Below, in pieces: positions 24,234 to 32,009 of a DNA stretch of 42,486 bases. Source of the stretch: Candidatus Nomurabacteria bacterium (GTDB lineage: Bacteria > Patescibacteriota > Minisyncoccia > Phycocordibacterales > UBA9973); contig JADZCK010000026.1 of the NCBI GenBank assembly GCA_020851595.1, positions 1 to 42,486 on the forward strand. The letters run 5' to 3'. Every line of letters starts with the position of its first letter. The first letter of the stretch is position 1. A program made the position numbers and the translations under genes. The notes beneath the pieces are model-generated. The model worked only from the letters and a program-made list of their open reading frames with translations, made no database searches and was not told the DNA's origin.

Positions 24234-24434
24234 TTACTCTCCGGCATACTTCACAGGATCGGCTGTAAAGTGATTCTTGCAGTGGATAGCGCAAAAGTAG
24301 TAGGTTTTACCTTTGTAGTCTGCAGTTGCCTTAATGCTGTCTGCATCAAGCTCCATGCCGCAGACGAGATCGAAAGCCACGTCTGGGTCAGCAGGGTTAT
24401 GGTTTTTATTATGTTTGTGATTTTTTGTTTGCAT
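24234..24434 (-). CDS. YHS-domain protein
   Basis: 66 residues. The His-rich start (NHKHNKNHNP) precedes a YHS domain: DLVCGMELDADS and YYFCAIHCKNHFTADPVKY. YHS domains bind metal and are common in or beside heavy-metal ATPases. The whole gene except its last codons overlaps another frame of the 24251 ORF. Confidence 0.88.
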   Translation of the reverse strand: MQTKNHKHNKNHNPADPDVAFDLVCGMELDADSIKATADYKGKTYYFCAIHCKNHFTADPVKYAGE

Positions 24435-24868
24435 AGATTTTTAAGATTAGAAATAGTAATAGAAGCTCTATGCAACGAAGGACTGTTTTCAAATAACGAA
24501 AGCCAACGGGTAATTTTCCGAGGACGACTGAGCTGGCGTTCCGGATCATGCCGGACTCGCCAAGATACCAGATTGGTTAAAAGTAAACCCCGATGTTTTA
24601 TATAGATAAATCCTACGCTTAGAAATAGGGCCAAGAGTAATGCAAGGAGAAAAATAAACGGAATTGACGGGACCACGCTGAAGAATGAAATGAATGCCTG
24701 GATGTGATGGACCGACATCGCCGCAATGTTTTCCGGACATGGAGTATTGTCTACGGATGATGCAATACAACCTGTGGAGTGACCAATTCCATGATTCATT
24801 GAGGTAAAGCCAAACACCCCTATTACTAGGACACTTGTGATTATTAGTAATGAGAGGAGTTTTTTCAT
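24251..24868 (-). CDS. Metal-ligand-rich membrane protein with C-terminus overlapping the YHS gene
   Basis: 205 residues. A signal-like helix, an external segment with HGIGHSTGCIASSVDNTPCP and MSVHHIQAFISFFSVVPS, and a second helix. It resembles the 20085-20489 product up to about residue 143. The last 62 residues run across the YHS gene in another frame and have no counterpart in the paralogue, so the true end may be near 24440 with a lost stop, or a frameshift occurred. The ATG overlaps the copA stop by 1 nt (TAATG), indicating coupling. Confidence 0.65.
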   Translation of the reverse strand: MKKLLSLLIITSVLVIGVFGFTSMNHGIGHSTGCIASSVDNTPCPENIAAMSVHHIQAFISFFSVVPSIPFIFLLALLLALFLSVGFIYIKHRGLLLTNLVSWRVRHDPERQLSRPRKITRWLSLFENSPSLHRASITISNLKNLCKQKITNIIKTITLLTQTWLSISSAAWSLMQTALRQLQTTKVKPTTFALSTARITLQPIL

Positions 24869-27195
24869 TATAGTTTTTTAGCTTTAATGCGAAGCGAGTT
24901 CGACACGACTGACACTGACGACATGGCCATAGCAAATCCTGCAAAGACTGGATTCAAGAGCCATCCGAAAACCGGATACAAAGCTCCTGCTGCAAGCGGT
25001 ATTCCTACAATGTTATAGATAAAGGCCCAGAAGAGATTCTGCTTGATGCCACGCATAGTGATCTTTGAAAGCTTGATTGCTTTCACAAGCTTTGAAATAT
25101 CTCCACCAAGAAGCGTGATGCCAGCCGATTCGATCGCCACATCTGTTCCAGTCCCCATGGCGATACCCACATCTGCCTGAGCGAGTGCAGGAGCATCGTT
25201 TACGCCATCACCAGCCATAGCAACCACTCGACCTTGTGACTGTAGTTCTTGAATCTTTTTCAGCTTATCTTCTGGAAGCACATGAGCGACTACGTCATCG
25301 ATTCCCACTAGAGAAGCAATATATTTAGCTGCCTTTTCATCATCTCCGGTAAGCATGACTACTTTGATTCCGAGAGCATGGAGATTTTTTACTGCCTCGA
25401 CCGACTCTGCTTTTATTTCATCAGCTACCATAACAAAACCGAGAACCTTCTCTTTGATAGAAAGAATGACTGGCGTTTTACCCTGGGAAGTGAACTCGTT
25501 AAGTTTTGCGGTATCAAAGGAAACCTTAAGATCGCTTACGAGCTTAGCGTTGCCTACAAAGTATTCAGTACCTTTAACTATTCCCTTGAGACCCTTGCCT
25601 TGTATACCCTCGAAATTTGAAATGTCTGATGTTGAAATGTTTTTCTCTTGGGCGTAATTTACAATCGCATGAGCAATTGGATGCTCTGATTTTTTCTCAA
25701 GTGAAGCGAGAATTGAAACAAGTTCATCGTCTTTTAAATCAGAAAGGTTTTGTATATCAACGAGTGTTGGCTTGCCCTTGGTAATGGTCCCTGTTTTATC
25801 AACCACAACTGTATTTACTTTATGGAGCTTTTCAAGTGTTGCTGCATCTTTAATGAGAATGCCTTCTTTTGCACCTTTACCAACTCCAACGATAATTGCC
25901 GTGGGAGTGGCGAGACCAAGAGCACAGGGGCATGCAATGACTAAGATTCCCACAAATGATACGAGGCCGAATGAGAGAGCTTGAGAAAAACCAAGATACT
26001 GTGAACCGATAATAAGCCATGCTCCCAGGGTCAGGAATGCGATTACCAAAACTATTGGCACAAAGATTGATGATATTTTGTCAGCGAGTGCTTGAATTGG
26101 AGCTTTACTGCCTTGGGCGTCTTCCACCATCTTTATGATCTGAGCCAGGAGAGTTTCGGACCCGACTTTTGTGGCTTTGAATGTGAATGACCCACTTGTG
26201 TTTATGGTTCCAGAAACAACACTGTCTCCAGTCTTCTTTTGTGCTGGCATCGGCTCTCCGGTAACCATAGATTCATCTACGAATGATGAGCCTTCAGTAA
26301 TCACACCGTCTACAGGAATCTTTGCGCCTGGCTTAACGATAATGAGATCGCCATGCTTTACGTCATTCACTGAAATCTCCATTTCTTTTCCGTCACGAAT
26401 CACCAATGCTGTTTTGGCTTGGAGATTAAGGAGCTTTTCTATAGCATCACCGGTCTTTATCTTTGATCGAGCTTCAAGATATTTACCGAGCGCGATAAAG
26501 GTGATAACCACGATCGTCACATCGTAGTATTGATACTCAACATTAATAAAAGGCCGGAGAACGTCTTCAAATGCGGTGACTGCAAAGCTGTATAAAAAGG
26601 CGGCACTCGTTCCGATACCGATCAATGTATCCATGTTTGCCTTGCCGTATCGTAGGAACCTGTAAAAACCAAGGAGGTAAGGCTTACCAACTACAAAGAG
26701 TATATATGTTGCAAATATTGGAAGAAGATGGTGAAAAAACTCTTTGATCGTATAGCTCATTTCTCCGACGACACCATATTGAGCAAGAATGTCCCATCCC
26801 ATAACGATAGCCGCAAAAATTGCCAAAGGTATTGCCGAGATCACCTTTGTTCTCATATCAGCTACCTCGGCAAGTTTCTCTTTCTTTGACTGATTGAGTC
26901 CAAGGTGTGCAGCATGTTCATCTGCCGACATACCCATATCCTTAGCTGATTGATCACCATGCTCGTGTGACATCTCCTGGTCCAGAGCAAGAGAGTAACC
27001 AAGCGGTTCTATCTTCTTTGAAAGTTCTTGTGCGCTTATTTTTGATTCATCAAAAGCTACCTTTGCTTTTTCGGTCCCATAGTTTACTTCAGCAGAGTGA
27101 ACTCCTTCGGTTTTCTTAAAGGTTTTCTCAATGATGCCAGCACAGGAGGCGCAATGCATTCCTTTTATTCTGTAAGTTTTGGTGGGATGATTCAT
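24868..27195 (-). CDS. copA: Copper-exporting P1B-1 ATPase
   Basis: 775 residues from the Met at 27195 (4 nt after the csoR stop). An N-terminal HMA domain ([14 protein letters not shown]), a His-rich linker ([15 protein letters not shown]), then the ATPase core: [18 protein letters not shown] (copper-type site), [28 protein letters not shown]. It exports Cu(I) from the cytoplasm. The upstream Met gives an N-terminal extension that overlaps csoR and lacks family similarity. It is under the CsoR-type promoter. Confidence 0.96.
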   Translation of the reverse strand: MNHPTKTYRIKGMHCASCAGIIEKTFKKTEGVHSAEVNYGTEKAKVAFDESKISAQELSKKIEPLGYSLALDQEMSHEHGDQSAKDMGMSADEHAAHLGLNQSKKEKLAEVADMRTKVISAIPLAIFAAIVMGWDILAQYGVVGEMSYTIKEFFHHLLPIFATYILFVVGKPYLLGFYRFLRYGKANMDTLIGIGTSAAFLYSFAVTAFEDVLRPFINVEYQYYDVTIVVITFIALGKYLEARSKIKTGDAIEKLLNLQAKTALVIRDGKEMEISVNDVKHGDLIIVKPGAKIPVDGVITEGSSFVDESMVTGEPMPAQKKTGDSVVSGTINTSGSFTFKATKVGSETLLAQIIKMVEDAQGSKAPIQALADKISSIFVPIVLVIAFLTLGAWLIIGSQYLGFSQALSFGLVSFVGILVIACPCALGLATPTAIIVGVGKGAKEGILIKDAATLEKLHKVNTVVVDKTGTITKGKPTLVDIQNLSDLKDDELVSILASLEKKSEHPIAHAIVNYAQEKNISTSDISNFEGIQGKGLKGIVKGTEYFVGNAKLVSDLKVSFDTAKLNEFTSQGKTPVILSIKEKVLGFVMVADEIKAESVEAVKNLHALGIKVVMLTGDDEKAAKYIASLVGIDDVVAHVLPEDKLKKIQELQSQGRVVAMAGDGVNDAPALAQADVGIAMGTGTDVAIESAGITLLGGDISKLVKAIKLSKITMRGIKQNLFWAFIYNIVGIPLAAGALYPVFGWLLNPVFAGFAMAMSSVSVVSNSLRIKAKKL

Positions 27196-27199
27196 ATTT

Positions 27200-27466
27200 T
27201 TATTTACGCTTAAGCTTATAAACCTTAAGAATCTCATCGACCGCTTTCTTTTCGCTCCCATGCTTCATTTGATGAACAACGTGTGTGGAAAGGTGGTTTT
27301 CAAGAACCAGGCCTTCAATTCCAGTAAGCGCCTCTTTAATTGCCGACGCTTGAGTAATAATGTCGATGCAATACTTCTCATCCTCAACCATTTTCTGGAG
27401 GCCCCTAATCTGTCCCTCAACAATTTTTAATCGACGAATAGCTTTTGTTTTGATATCTTGTCTCAT
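27200..27466 (-). CDS. csoR: CsoR/RcnR-family metal-sensing repressor
   Basis: About 88-90 residues, all-helical. The family signature is [21 protein letters not shown]. The ligand positions read Cys (KYCIDII), His and His (ENHLSTHVV), i.e. Cys-His-His rather than the Cys-His-Cys of classical CsoR; RcnR also has His at the last position. Genomic position and operator suggest copper control of copA. I start it at 27466 (MRQD) because the promoter places RNA start there; the next Met, at 27472, is the alternative. Confidence 0.9.
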   Translation of the reverse strand: MRQDIKTKAIRRLKIVEGQIRGLQKMVEDEKYCIDIITQASAIKEALTGIEGLVLENHLSTHVVHQMKHGSEKKAVDEILKVYKLKRK

Positions 27467-27474
27467 ATACATAC

Positions 27475-27504
27475 ATAATACCCCCTAGGGGTATAGACTG
27501 TCAA
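27475..27504 (-). promoter_or_regulatory. csoR-copA promoter with CsoR-type operator in the spacer
   Basis: Minus strand: TTGACA (27499-27504, perfect), an 18-nt spacer, TATTAT (27475-27480). The palindrome ATACCCC-CTA-GGGGTAT (27478-27494) fills the spacer and touches the -10. It has the C-run/G-run form of known CsoR operators. Predicted RNA start is about 27468, within a few nt of the ATG at 27466. Confidence 0.85.
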
Positions 27505-27570
27505 ATCAGTAAATGCAAACATTGGAAAAAAGGCGAATTCGTTGTAGATTTGTAGCAAATTACTATTACC

Positions 27571-28212
27571 ATGACTCCAGCTGCCAAAATCAGGTTTGTG
27601 AAAAACCGAATTGAAGATCAGGTCGCCATAAGCCCGAAAGGGCCTATTGTTCTGCCTGTGCATGATATTTTCACTAATTCTTTTACCTTTCTGGCCAAGG
27701 AGCAATATTTGATACTCAAAAAACTTCAGGAGGACGGCTACATAAAAGGCCTCTTTCCTCTTGAGAAAAAGGAGGTCTGGTTTGAAATGACCGGCAAGCC
27801 TCTCGATCCGTTCGGCCTCATCGCCATGAATGCTGCCAAAGGCAGGAAGCCCGCGCGAGTGGCTGTAAAAGATACTCTGCTCATGACCAAGGAGCTTGAG
27901 CCCGACTTCGAGGTGAGCGGTCTTGCCTCATATTCTGACGGGACCATTCGCTACAAAGACACGATCGTCCCTCTCCGTGGCCAGATCAAGGATTTGTGCC
28001 GCCTGTTCATGCGCAATCCGAAACGGCTTATTACCCGCGAGGACATCAAGGAGAACATCATCGCCGCCGACAAGCGCAAATCTGTTCCGAAAATCACCAT
28101 TTCCAAATATGTAAGCGAGCTTCGTAATTCATTGAGAGTTCATTTCAAGAAAGACGTGATCTACAGCCAGAAAGATGAGGGCTGGTACTTCGACCCGAGC
28201 AAAAAGAGCTAG
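27571..28212 (+). CDS. Winged-helix (OmpR/PhoB-type) DNA-binding protein without receiver
   Basis: 213 residues. The C-terminal 80 residues match a Trans_reg_C winged helix: GQIKDLCRLFMRNPKRLITR, ITISKYVSELRNSL, VIYSQKDEGWYF. The N-terminal part has no receiver Asp pattern and is unassigned. It is divergent from csoR, and leads the recombination and replication arm, so it may regulate excision or maintenance of the island. Confidence 0.75.
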   Translation: MTPAAKIRFVKNRIEDQVAISPKGPIVLPVHDIFTNSFTFLAKEQYLILKKLQEDGYIKGLFPLEKKEVWFEMTGKPLDPFGLIAMNAAKGRKPARVAVKDTLLMTKELEPDFEVSGLASYSDGTIRYKDTIVPLRGQIKDLCRLFMRNPKRLITREDIKENIIAADKRKSVPKITISKYVSELRNSLRVHFKKDVIYSQKDEGWYFDPSKKS

Positions 28213-28243
28213 AAATCCGATTCATTTCTGAATATTGAATGAG

Positions 28244-28272
28244 CGCACTCACCGAAACTGTGAGTGCGTTTT
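28244..28272 (+). terminator. Intrinsic terminator after the winged-helix gene
   Basis: Perfect 9-bp stem CGCACTCAC/GTGAGTGCG (28244-28252, 28260-28268) followed by TTTTC. Confidence 0.8.
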
Positions 28273-28313
28273 CATATTGAATACGCGCATTACTAATCTA
28301 GCGAAATTACTCT

Positions 28314-28586
28314 ATGACAAGAAAATTAAAGCCTCGGTCCCACCAGGACGACGAGGCATCAGTGTTTACTACTTACGACCTTGGAGTATCGGCGGCACTC
28401 TTGTGCCTCGGGTACAAGCTTATTCGCTTGGACCGTAACGATCCTCGCAAGGCTCTTTTCGTATTCAAAAAAGATGCCGAAATCGATAGCCACGCCAATC
28501 AATACTTTTCAGATCAACTGAAAGTCAAAGCTCGGTCGTTCTTTGACAGCATCAAAGCATTGAAGAATAAGCTTTACTCCGAATAG
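28314..28586 (+). CDS. DUF5659-like small protein
   Basis: 90 residues. The VFTTYDLGVSAALLCLGYKL start and the RNDPRKALFVFKKDAEIDSH stretch fit DUF5659, a domain frequent in CPR mobile and accessory regions. Function unknown. The stop is 2 nt before the next gene. Confidence 0.7.
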   Translation: MTRKLKPRSHQDDEASVFTTYDLGVSAALLCLGYKLIRLDRNDPRKALFVFKKDAEIDSHANQYFSDQLKVKARSFFDSIKALKNKLYSE

Positions 28587-28588
28587 CC

Positions 28589-28855
28589 ATGCTGCTTTTG
28601 GACGTGGACATCAGGAAGTTCCAGGAGCTCTACAAGGCTCGTTTTGGAATGGATATAAGCAAAGAAGAAGCCCTGGCAAAAGGCACTCAGCTTGTGCGCC
28701 TGATGGAGCTTGTCTATAAGCCGATGTCCGAAGAAGAACACGAGCAGATCCACAAGCGACGGCTCGAAACGCTTCCCTTACTAGCACATAAATTACAAAA
28801 TCATGAATCAGAATCTAGAGTCACTTACGATCAAAGAGGAACTCAACAAAATTAA
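28589..28855 (+). CDS. Small helical protein, module shared with the 21469 gene
   Basis: 88 residues. The DIRKFQELYKARFGMDISKE and LVRLMELVYKPMSEEE segments match the first half of the protein at 21469-21807 in spacing and residues. No zinc ribbon here. The last 53 nt overlap the ATPase gene, so the final residues may not be conserved. Confidence 0.65.
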   Translation: MLLLDVDIRKFQELYKARFGMDISKEEALAKGTQLVRLMELVYKPMSEEEHEQIHKRRLETLPLLAHKLQNHESESRVTYDQRGTQQN

Positions 28856-30164
28856 GGAACGCATTACTCCACCCGAACCGATCACCCTCGATCAGGTTCG
28901 CCAAGTGTTGGACCTTACCATCAAAAAAGATGATGGAAATAAAATCATTACGTTTCTCGCCATGCTCGCCGCTTACACCGACAACGCGCAATTCAATATC
29001 AGTTTTAATGCTCCATCGTCATCAGGTAAGAGTTTTATTCCCCTCGAGATCTCGAATCTTTTTCCGCAAGAGGATGTAATGAAGCTCGCCGGAGCATCGC
29101 CTACGTCATTTCTCCACGAGAGTGGCGTGTACAAAAAGGAAACGAATGAACGTTTTATCGACCTCTCGAGGAAAATTATTATCTTCCTCGATATGCCACA
29201 TGCGACCCTTTTAACAAAACTTCGATCTCTCTTATCTCACGACGAGAAAGAGACGAGACATAAGATCACCGACAAAACAGAGAAAGGCGGTACACGCACA
29301 AAGACCGCTGTCATCAGAGGCTTCCCGTCGGTTATATTCTGTTCGGCCAATGCCAAAATGGACCAGCAGGAAATGACCCGCTTCCTGCTTCTCAGTCCTG
29401 AAATAAATCAGGAGAAGATCCTTGCCGGTATTCATCAGTCCTCTCGCAAGGAATCCGACAAAAAGAAATATTATAAAGAGCTCAATGAGAATCCCTTGCG
29501 TAAAGCTCTGATCGAGCGCATCGCTTTAATCAAAGCTGCCGGTGTCGATGAGATTATCATCGAGAATGAGAAAGCTGTTCAGCAGAGATTCCTCTCTCAC
29601 ATACAAAATCCTCAACCAAGAAATCAGCGCGACATCAAACGTATCTATTCGATCATCAAGGCGGTTGCGCTTTTGAATGTCTGGCATCGTAAGCGCGAAG
29701 GCACTACGCTCTACGCATCCGAACTAGACATTGATACCGGCTTTGAGATTTGGGATAAGATATCGCTCTTTCAGGAGCTCGAGATATCGCCCTACCTCTA
29801 CGAATTCTACTCGCAGATTATTCTTCCCCTTTGGAACCGGGACCAGATCGATGGGTTTGGCGATCCTGTATCTGAAGAAAAGAAAATAGGTGTTAGCCGA
29901 CAAGATATTCTCAAGAAATATGCCCACGTCTATGGCGGTAACCTCGGCATGTTCAGACTTCGCTATGACTACCTGCCGAACATCGAATCGGCTGGCCTCA
30001 TCTTCCAGGAACCGGACCCGAATGACCGTCGGCAACTCCTGACGTATCCAACAACTGCCATAAGAAAGCTTGAGAAAGCTGAGGAAATAAATAGTGCGTA
30101 CGAGTCGGGGGTAGACAATGCCAAGCCTGAATCTGAGATAAAAGCCGAAGATGTTCCGTTCTAA
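28803..30164 (+). CDS. P-loop ATPase of island maintenance or replication
   Basis: 453 residues. Walker A NAPSSSGKSF near residue 71, Walker B KIIIFLDMPH near 124, a polar residue near SVIFCSANAK that could be sensor 1, and C-terminal predicted winged-helix content (VSRQDILKKYAHVYGG). This layout fits AAA+-like or helicase-type plasmid and phage ATPases; the exact family is not recognised. No primase domain is visible. It precedes the recombinase. Confidence 0.65.
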   Translation: MNQNLESLTIKEELNKIKERITPPEPITLDQVRQVLDLTIKKDDGNKIITFLAMLAAYTDNAQFNISFNAPSSSGKSFIPLEISNLFPQEDVMKLAGASPTSFLHESGVYKKETNERFIDLSRKIIIFLDMPHATLLTKLRSLLSHDEKETRHKITDKTEKGGTRTKTAVIRGFPSVIFCSANAKMDQQEMTRFLLLSPEINQEKILAGIHQSSRKESDKKKYYKELNENPLRKALIERIALIKAAGVDEIIIENEKAVQQRFLSHIQNPQPRNQRDIKRIYSIIKAVALLNVWHRKREGTTLYASELDIDTGFEIWDKISLFQELEISPYLYEFYSQIILPLWNRDQIDGFGDPVSEEKKIGVSRQDILKKYAHVYGGNLGMFRLRYDYLPNIESAGLIFQEPDPNDRRQLLTYPTTAIRKLEKAEEINSAYESGVDNAKPESEIKAEDVPF

Positions 30165-30233
30165 GGGACTTGCAATTACCTCACGAAGAAGGTAACACAG
30201 CAACACCCTTTAGCATTAACATTACCCAATTAT

Positions 30234-31841
30234 ATGGCTACAAACGTTGAATATTTCATGTACGCCCGCAAGTCCTCTGAGTCCGAGGATCGGCAGGAGC
30301 AGTCCATCGAGGACCAGATAAACCGCCTCAAAGAGCGGGCTAATTCCCTTGGCATTTCAGTCAAAGAAATCTTGACCGAAGCTAAGTCGGCCAAACAGCC
30401 AGGACGACCTGTATTCAACGATATGTTGAACCGAATCAAGAAAGGTGAAGCTCAAGGAATTCTCTGTTGGCAGATAAACCGCCTCTCACGTAATCCAATT
30501 GATAGTGGCGCGCTCTCGTGGATGCTTCAGCAGGGTGCTTTGAAGGCTATACAGACGATGGAACGAGAGTACTTACCGGAGGACAATGTACTTCTCTTTA
30601 GCGTTGAAAGCGGAATGGCGAATCAGTTCATCATCGAGCTCCGCAAAAACACAAAGCGAGGCATGCATGGTAAAGCTGATCGTGGATGGTTCCCTTCCAA
30701 AGCTCCAGCTGGTTACATCAATGAGAGACTCGAACATACAATTCAACCTGATCCCGAGCGCTTCGATCTCATCCGAAAGATGTGGGACCTTATGCTTACC
30801 GGAAATTACACACCGGTATCGATAGCTGAAATCGCAAGCAAGGAATGGGGCTATCGGTCTCTGAAAAGTAAGCGGAGCGGTGGAGTCGAGATGGCTCCGA
30901 GCGTAATCTACAAAATGTTTAAGAATATTTTCTATACCGGTAACTTTGAATGGGGTAAGAAAATCTACAGAGGCAATCACAAGCCCATGATTACTCTTGA
31001 AGAATATGATCGGGTCCAGGCTATCTTCGGCAGGACCGGAAAGCCTAGAGGTCAGACACACGAGTTTGCATTCACCGGACTCATACGCTGCGGTCTATGC
31101 GGTGCTATGTATACCGGCACTGAAAAAACTAAGACGATAAAGAAAACTGGCAACCTGAAAACTTATACTTACTACCACTGTTCCGGCCACAAGAAAGGCG
31201 TGCCATGTCCTAAGCGGAATCCAATTAACCTCATTGACCTCGAACAGCAGATCGAGCTTCTGCTTGAGGAGTACACAATACTCCCAGAGTTTCAGACGTG
31301 GGCTATCGAGGCTTTGAATCGTAACAACGATAAAGAGATCGAGGAGCGTACTAAGATTTATGAAATGCAGCACAAGACCGTAGTCGAGTCGCAGACTGAG
31401 CTCGATAACCTGACCAAGATGCGCTACCGCGATCTTATCGATGACGACATGTTCGTAAAGGAACGCGATACTCTCAAAGAGAAAATTACCCGCTTACAAG
31501 CAAAACTCCGGGAAACCGAGGGACGTGCCTCAAAGTGGCTGGACCTTACGGAACAGGTATTCAGCTTCGCATGCTTTGCTCGAAAGGAGTTCGTTATGGG
31601 TAATCTCCAGCGAAAGCGCGAGATATTCTCGGCACTTGGCCAAAACTTCTACATCAAAAACGGGAAAGTTTTCATCACAGCCAACGAATGGCTCCAGCCA
31701 ATCAAAGAAGCATACCCTGAATTTAGGGCTGAATTTGAGAGGTTAGGACTGAGAGAATACACTTCTGTTGAGGCGCGAAATGTCGCTTTTCAACAACTGA
31801 TTCTCGAATGGGGTGCCTACAGGGATTCGAACCCTGACTAA
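30234..31841 (+). CDS. Large serine recombinase (integrase)
   Basis: 535 residues. The resolvase N-terminal domain has the nucleophile Ser in YARKSSESEDRQEQSIEDQ and later WQINRLSRNP; a recombinase domain and zinc ribbon (CGLCGAMYTG, then YYHCSGHKKGVPC) follow, with a coiled-coil segment after residue 370. Large serine integrases join attP and attB and need a separate directionality factor to reverse. The last 11 codons (WGAYRDSNPD) run over the 3' end of the opposite-strand tRNA-His, marking the attachment site. Confidence 0.94.
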   Translation: MATNVEYFMYARKSSESEDRQEQSIEDQINRLKERANSLGISVKEILTEAKSAKQPGRPVFNDMLNRIKKGEAQGILCWQINRLSRNPIDSGALSWMLQQGALKAIQTMEREYLPEDNVLLFSVESGMANQFIIELRKNTKRGMHGKADRGWFPSKAPAGYINERLEHTIQPDPERFDLIRKMWDLMLTGNYTPVSIAEIASKEWGYRSLKSKRSGGVEMAPSVIYKMFKNIFYTGNFEWGKKIYRGNHKPMITLEEYDRVQAIFGRTGKPRGQTHEFAFTGLIRCGLCGAMYTGTEKTKTIKKTGNLKTYTYYHCSGHKKGVPCPKRNPINLIDLEQQIELLLEEYTILPEFQTWAIEALNRNNDKEIEERTKIYEMQHKTVVESQTELDNLTKMRYRDLIDDDMFVKERDTLKEKITRLQAKLRETEGRASKWLDLTEQVFSFACFARKEFVMGNLQRKREIFSALGQNFYIKNGKVFITANEWLQPIKEAYPEFRAEFERLGLREYTSVEARNVAFQQLILEWGAYRDSNPD

Positions 31842-31884
31842 GAGCTCCACAAGCTCTGGTGCTAACCATTACACTATAGGCACC
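31809..31884 (-). tRNA. tRNA-His (GTG)
   Basis: Full cloverleaf with anticodon loop TTGTGGA, the extra 5' G paired with discriminator C typical of tRNA-His, and an encoded CCA. Its 3' end overlaps the recombinase stop region by 33 nt. The 5' side is host sequence. Confidence 0.95.
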
Positions 31885-31964
31885 ATGTGTAATCTGAACA
31901 TATTATTTATAGCAATAAATGAGGAGCATATGCAAGTTTATTTGCATAATGTCCGAATGCCATT

Positions 31965-31986
31965 GTTATATGGTAATCCATATAAC
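31965..31986. repeat. Perfect inverted repeat upstream of tRNA-His
   Basis: GTTATATGG/CCATATAAC with a 4-nt loop. A second one, ATGCAA/TTGCAT, lies at 31929-31946. Neither has the T-run expected for a minus-strand terminator of the 32010 gene. The 125 bp between the tRNA and the ATPase gene hold nothing else. Confidence 0.5.
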
Positions 31987-32009
31987 AAAAAAAGTTGTAA
32001 AATGCTACT

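Larger units (their letters stand above)
11999..31841. mobile_element. Metal-resistance genomic island integrated at tRNA-His
   Basis: About 19.8 kb with visibly higher GC than either flank. The left part is a long minus-strand cargo run (12145-27472), the right part a plus-strand set (27571-31841) ending in a large serine recombinase whose last codons overlap the 3' end of tRNA-His. The right edge is therefore well placed; the left edge is inferred from the composition change between 11998 and 12145, and no copy of the tRNA end is visible there. I see no conjugation genes, so it is probably an integrative element without its own transfer machinery. Confidence 0.7.
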
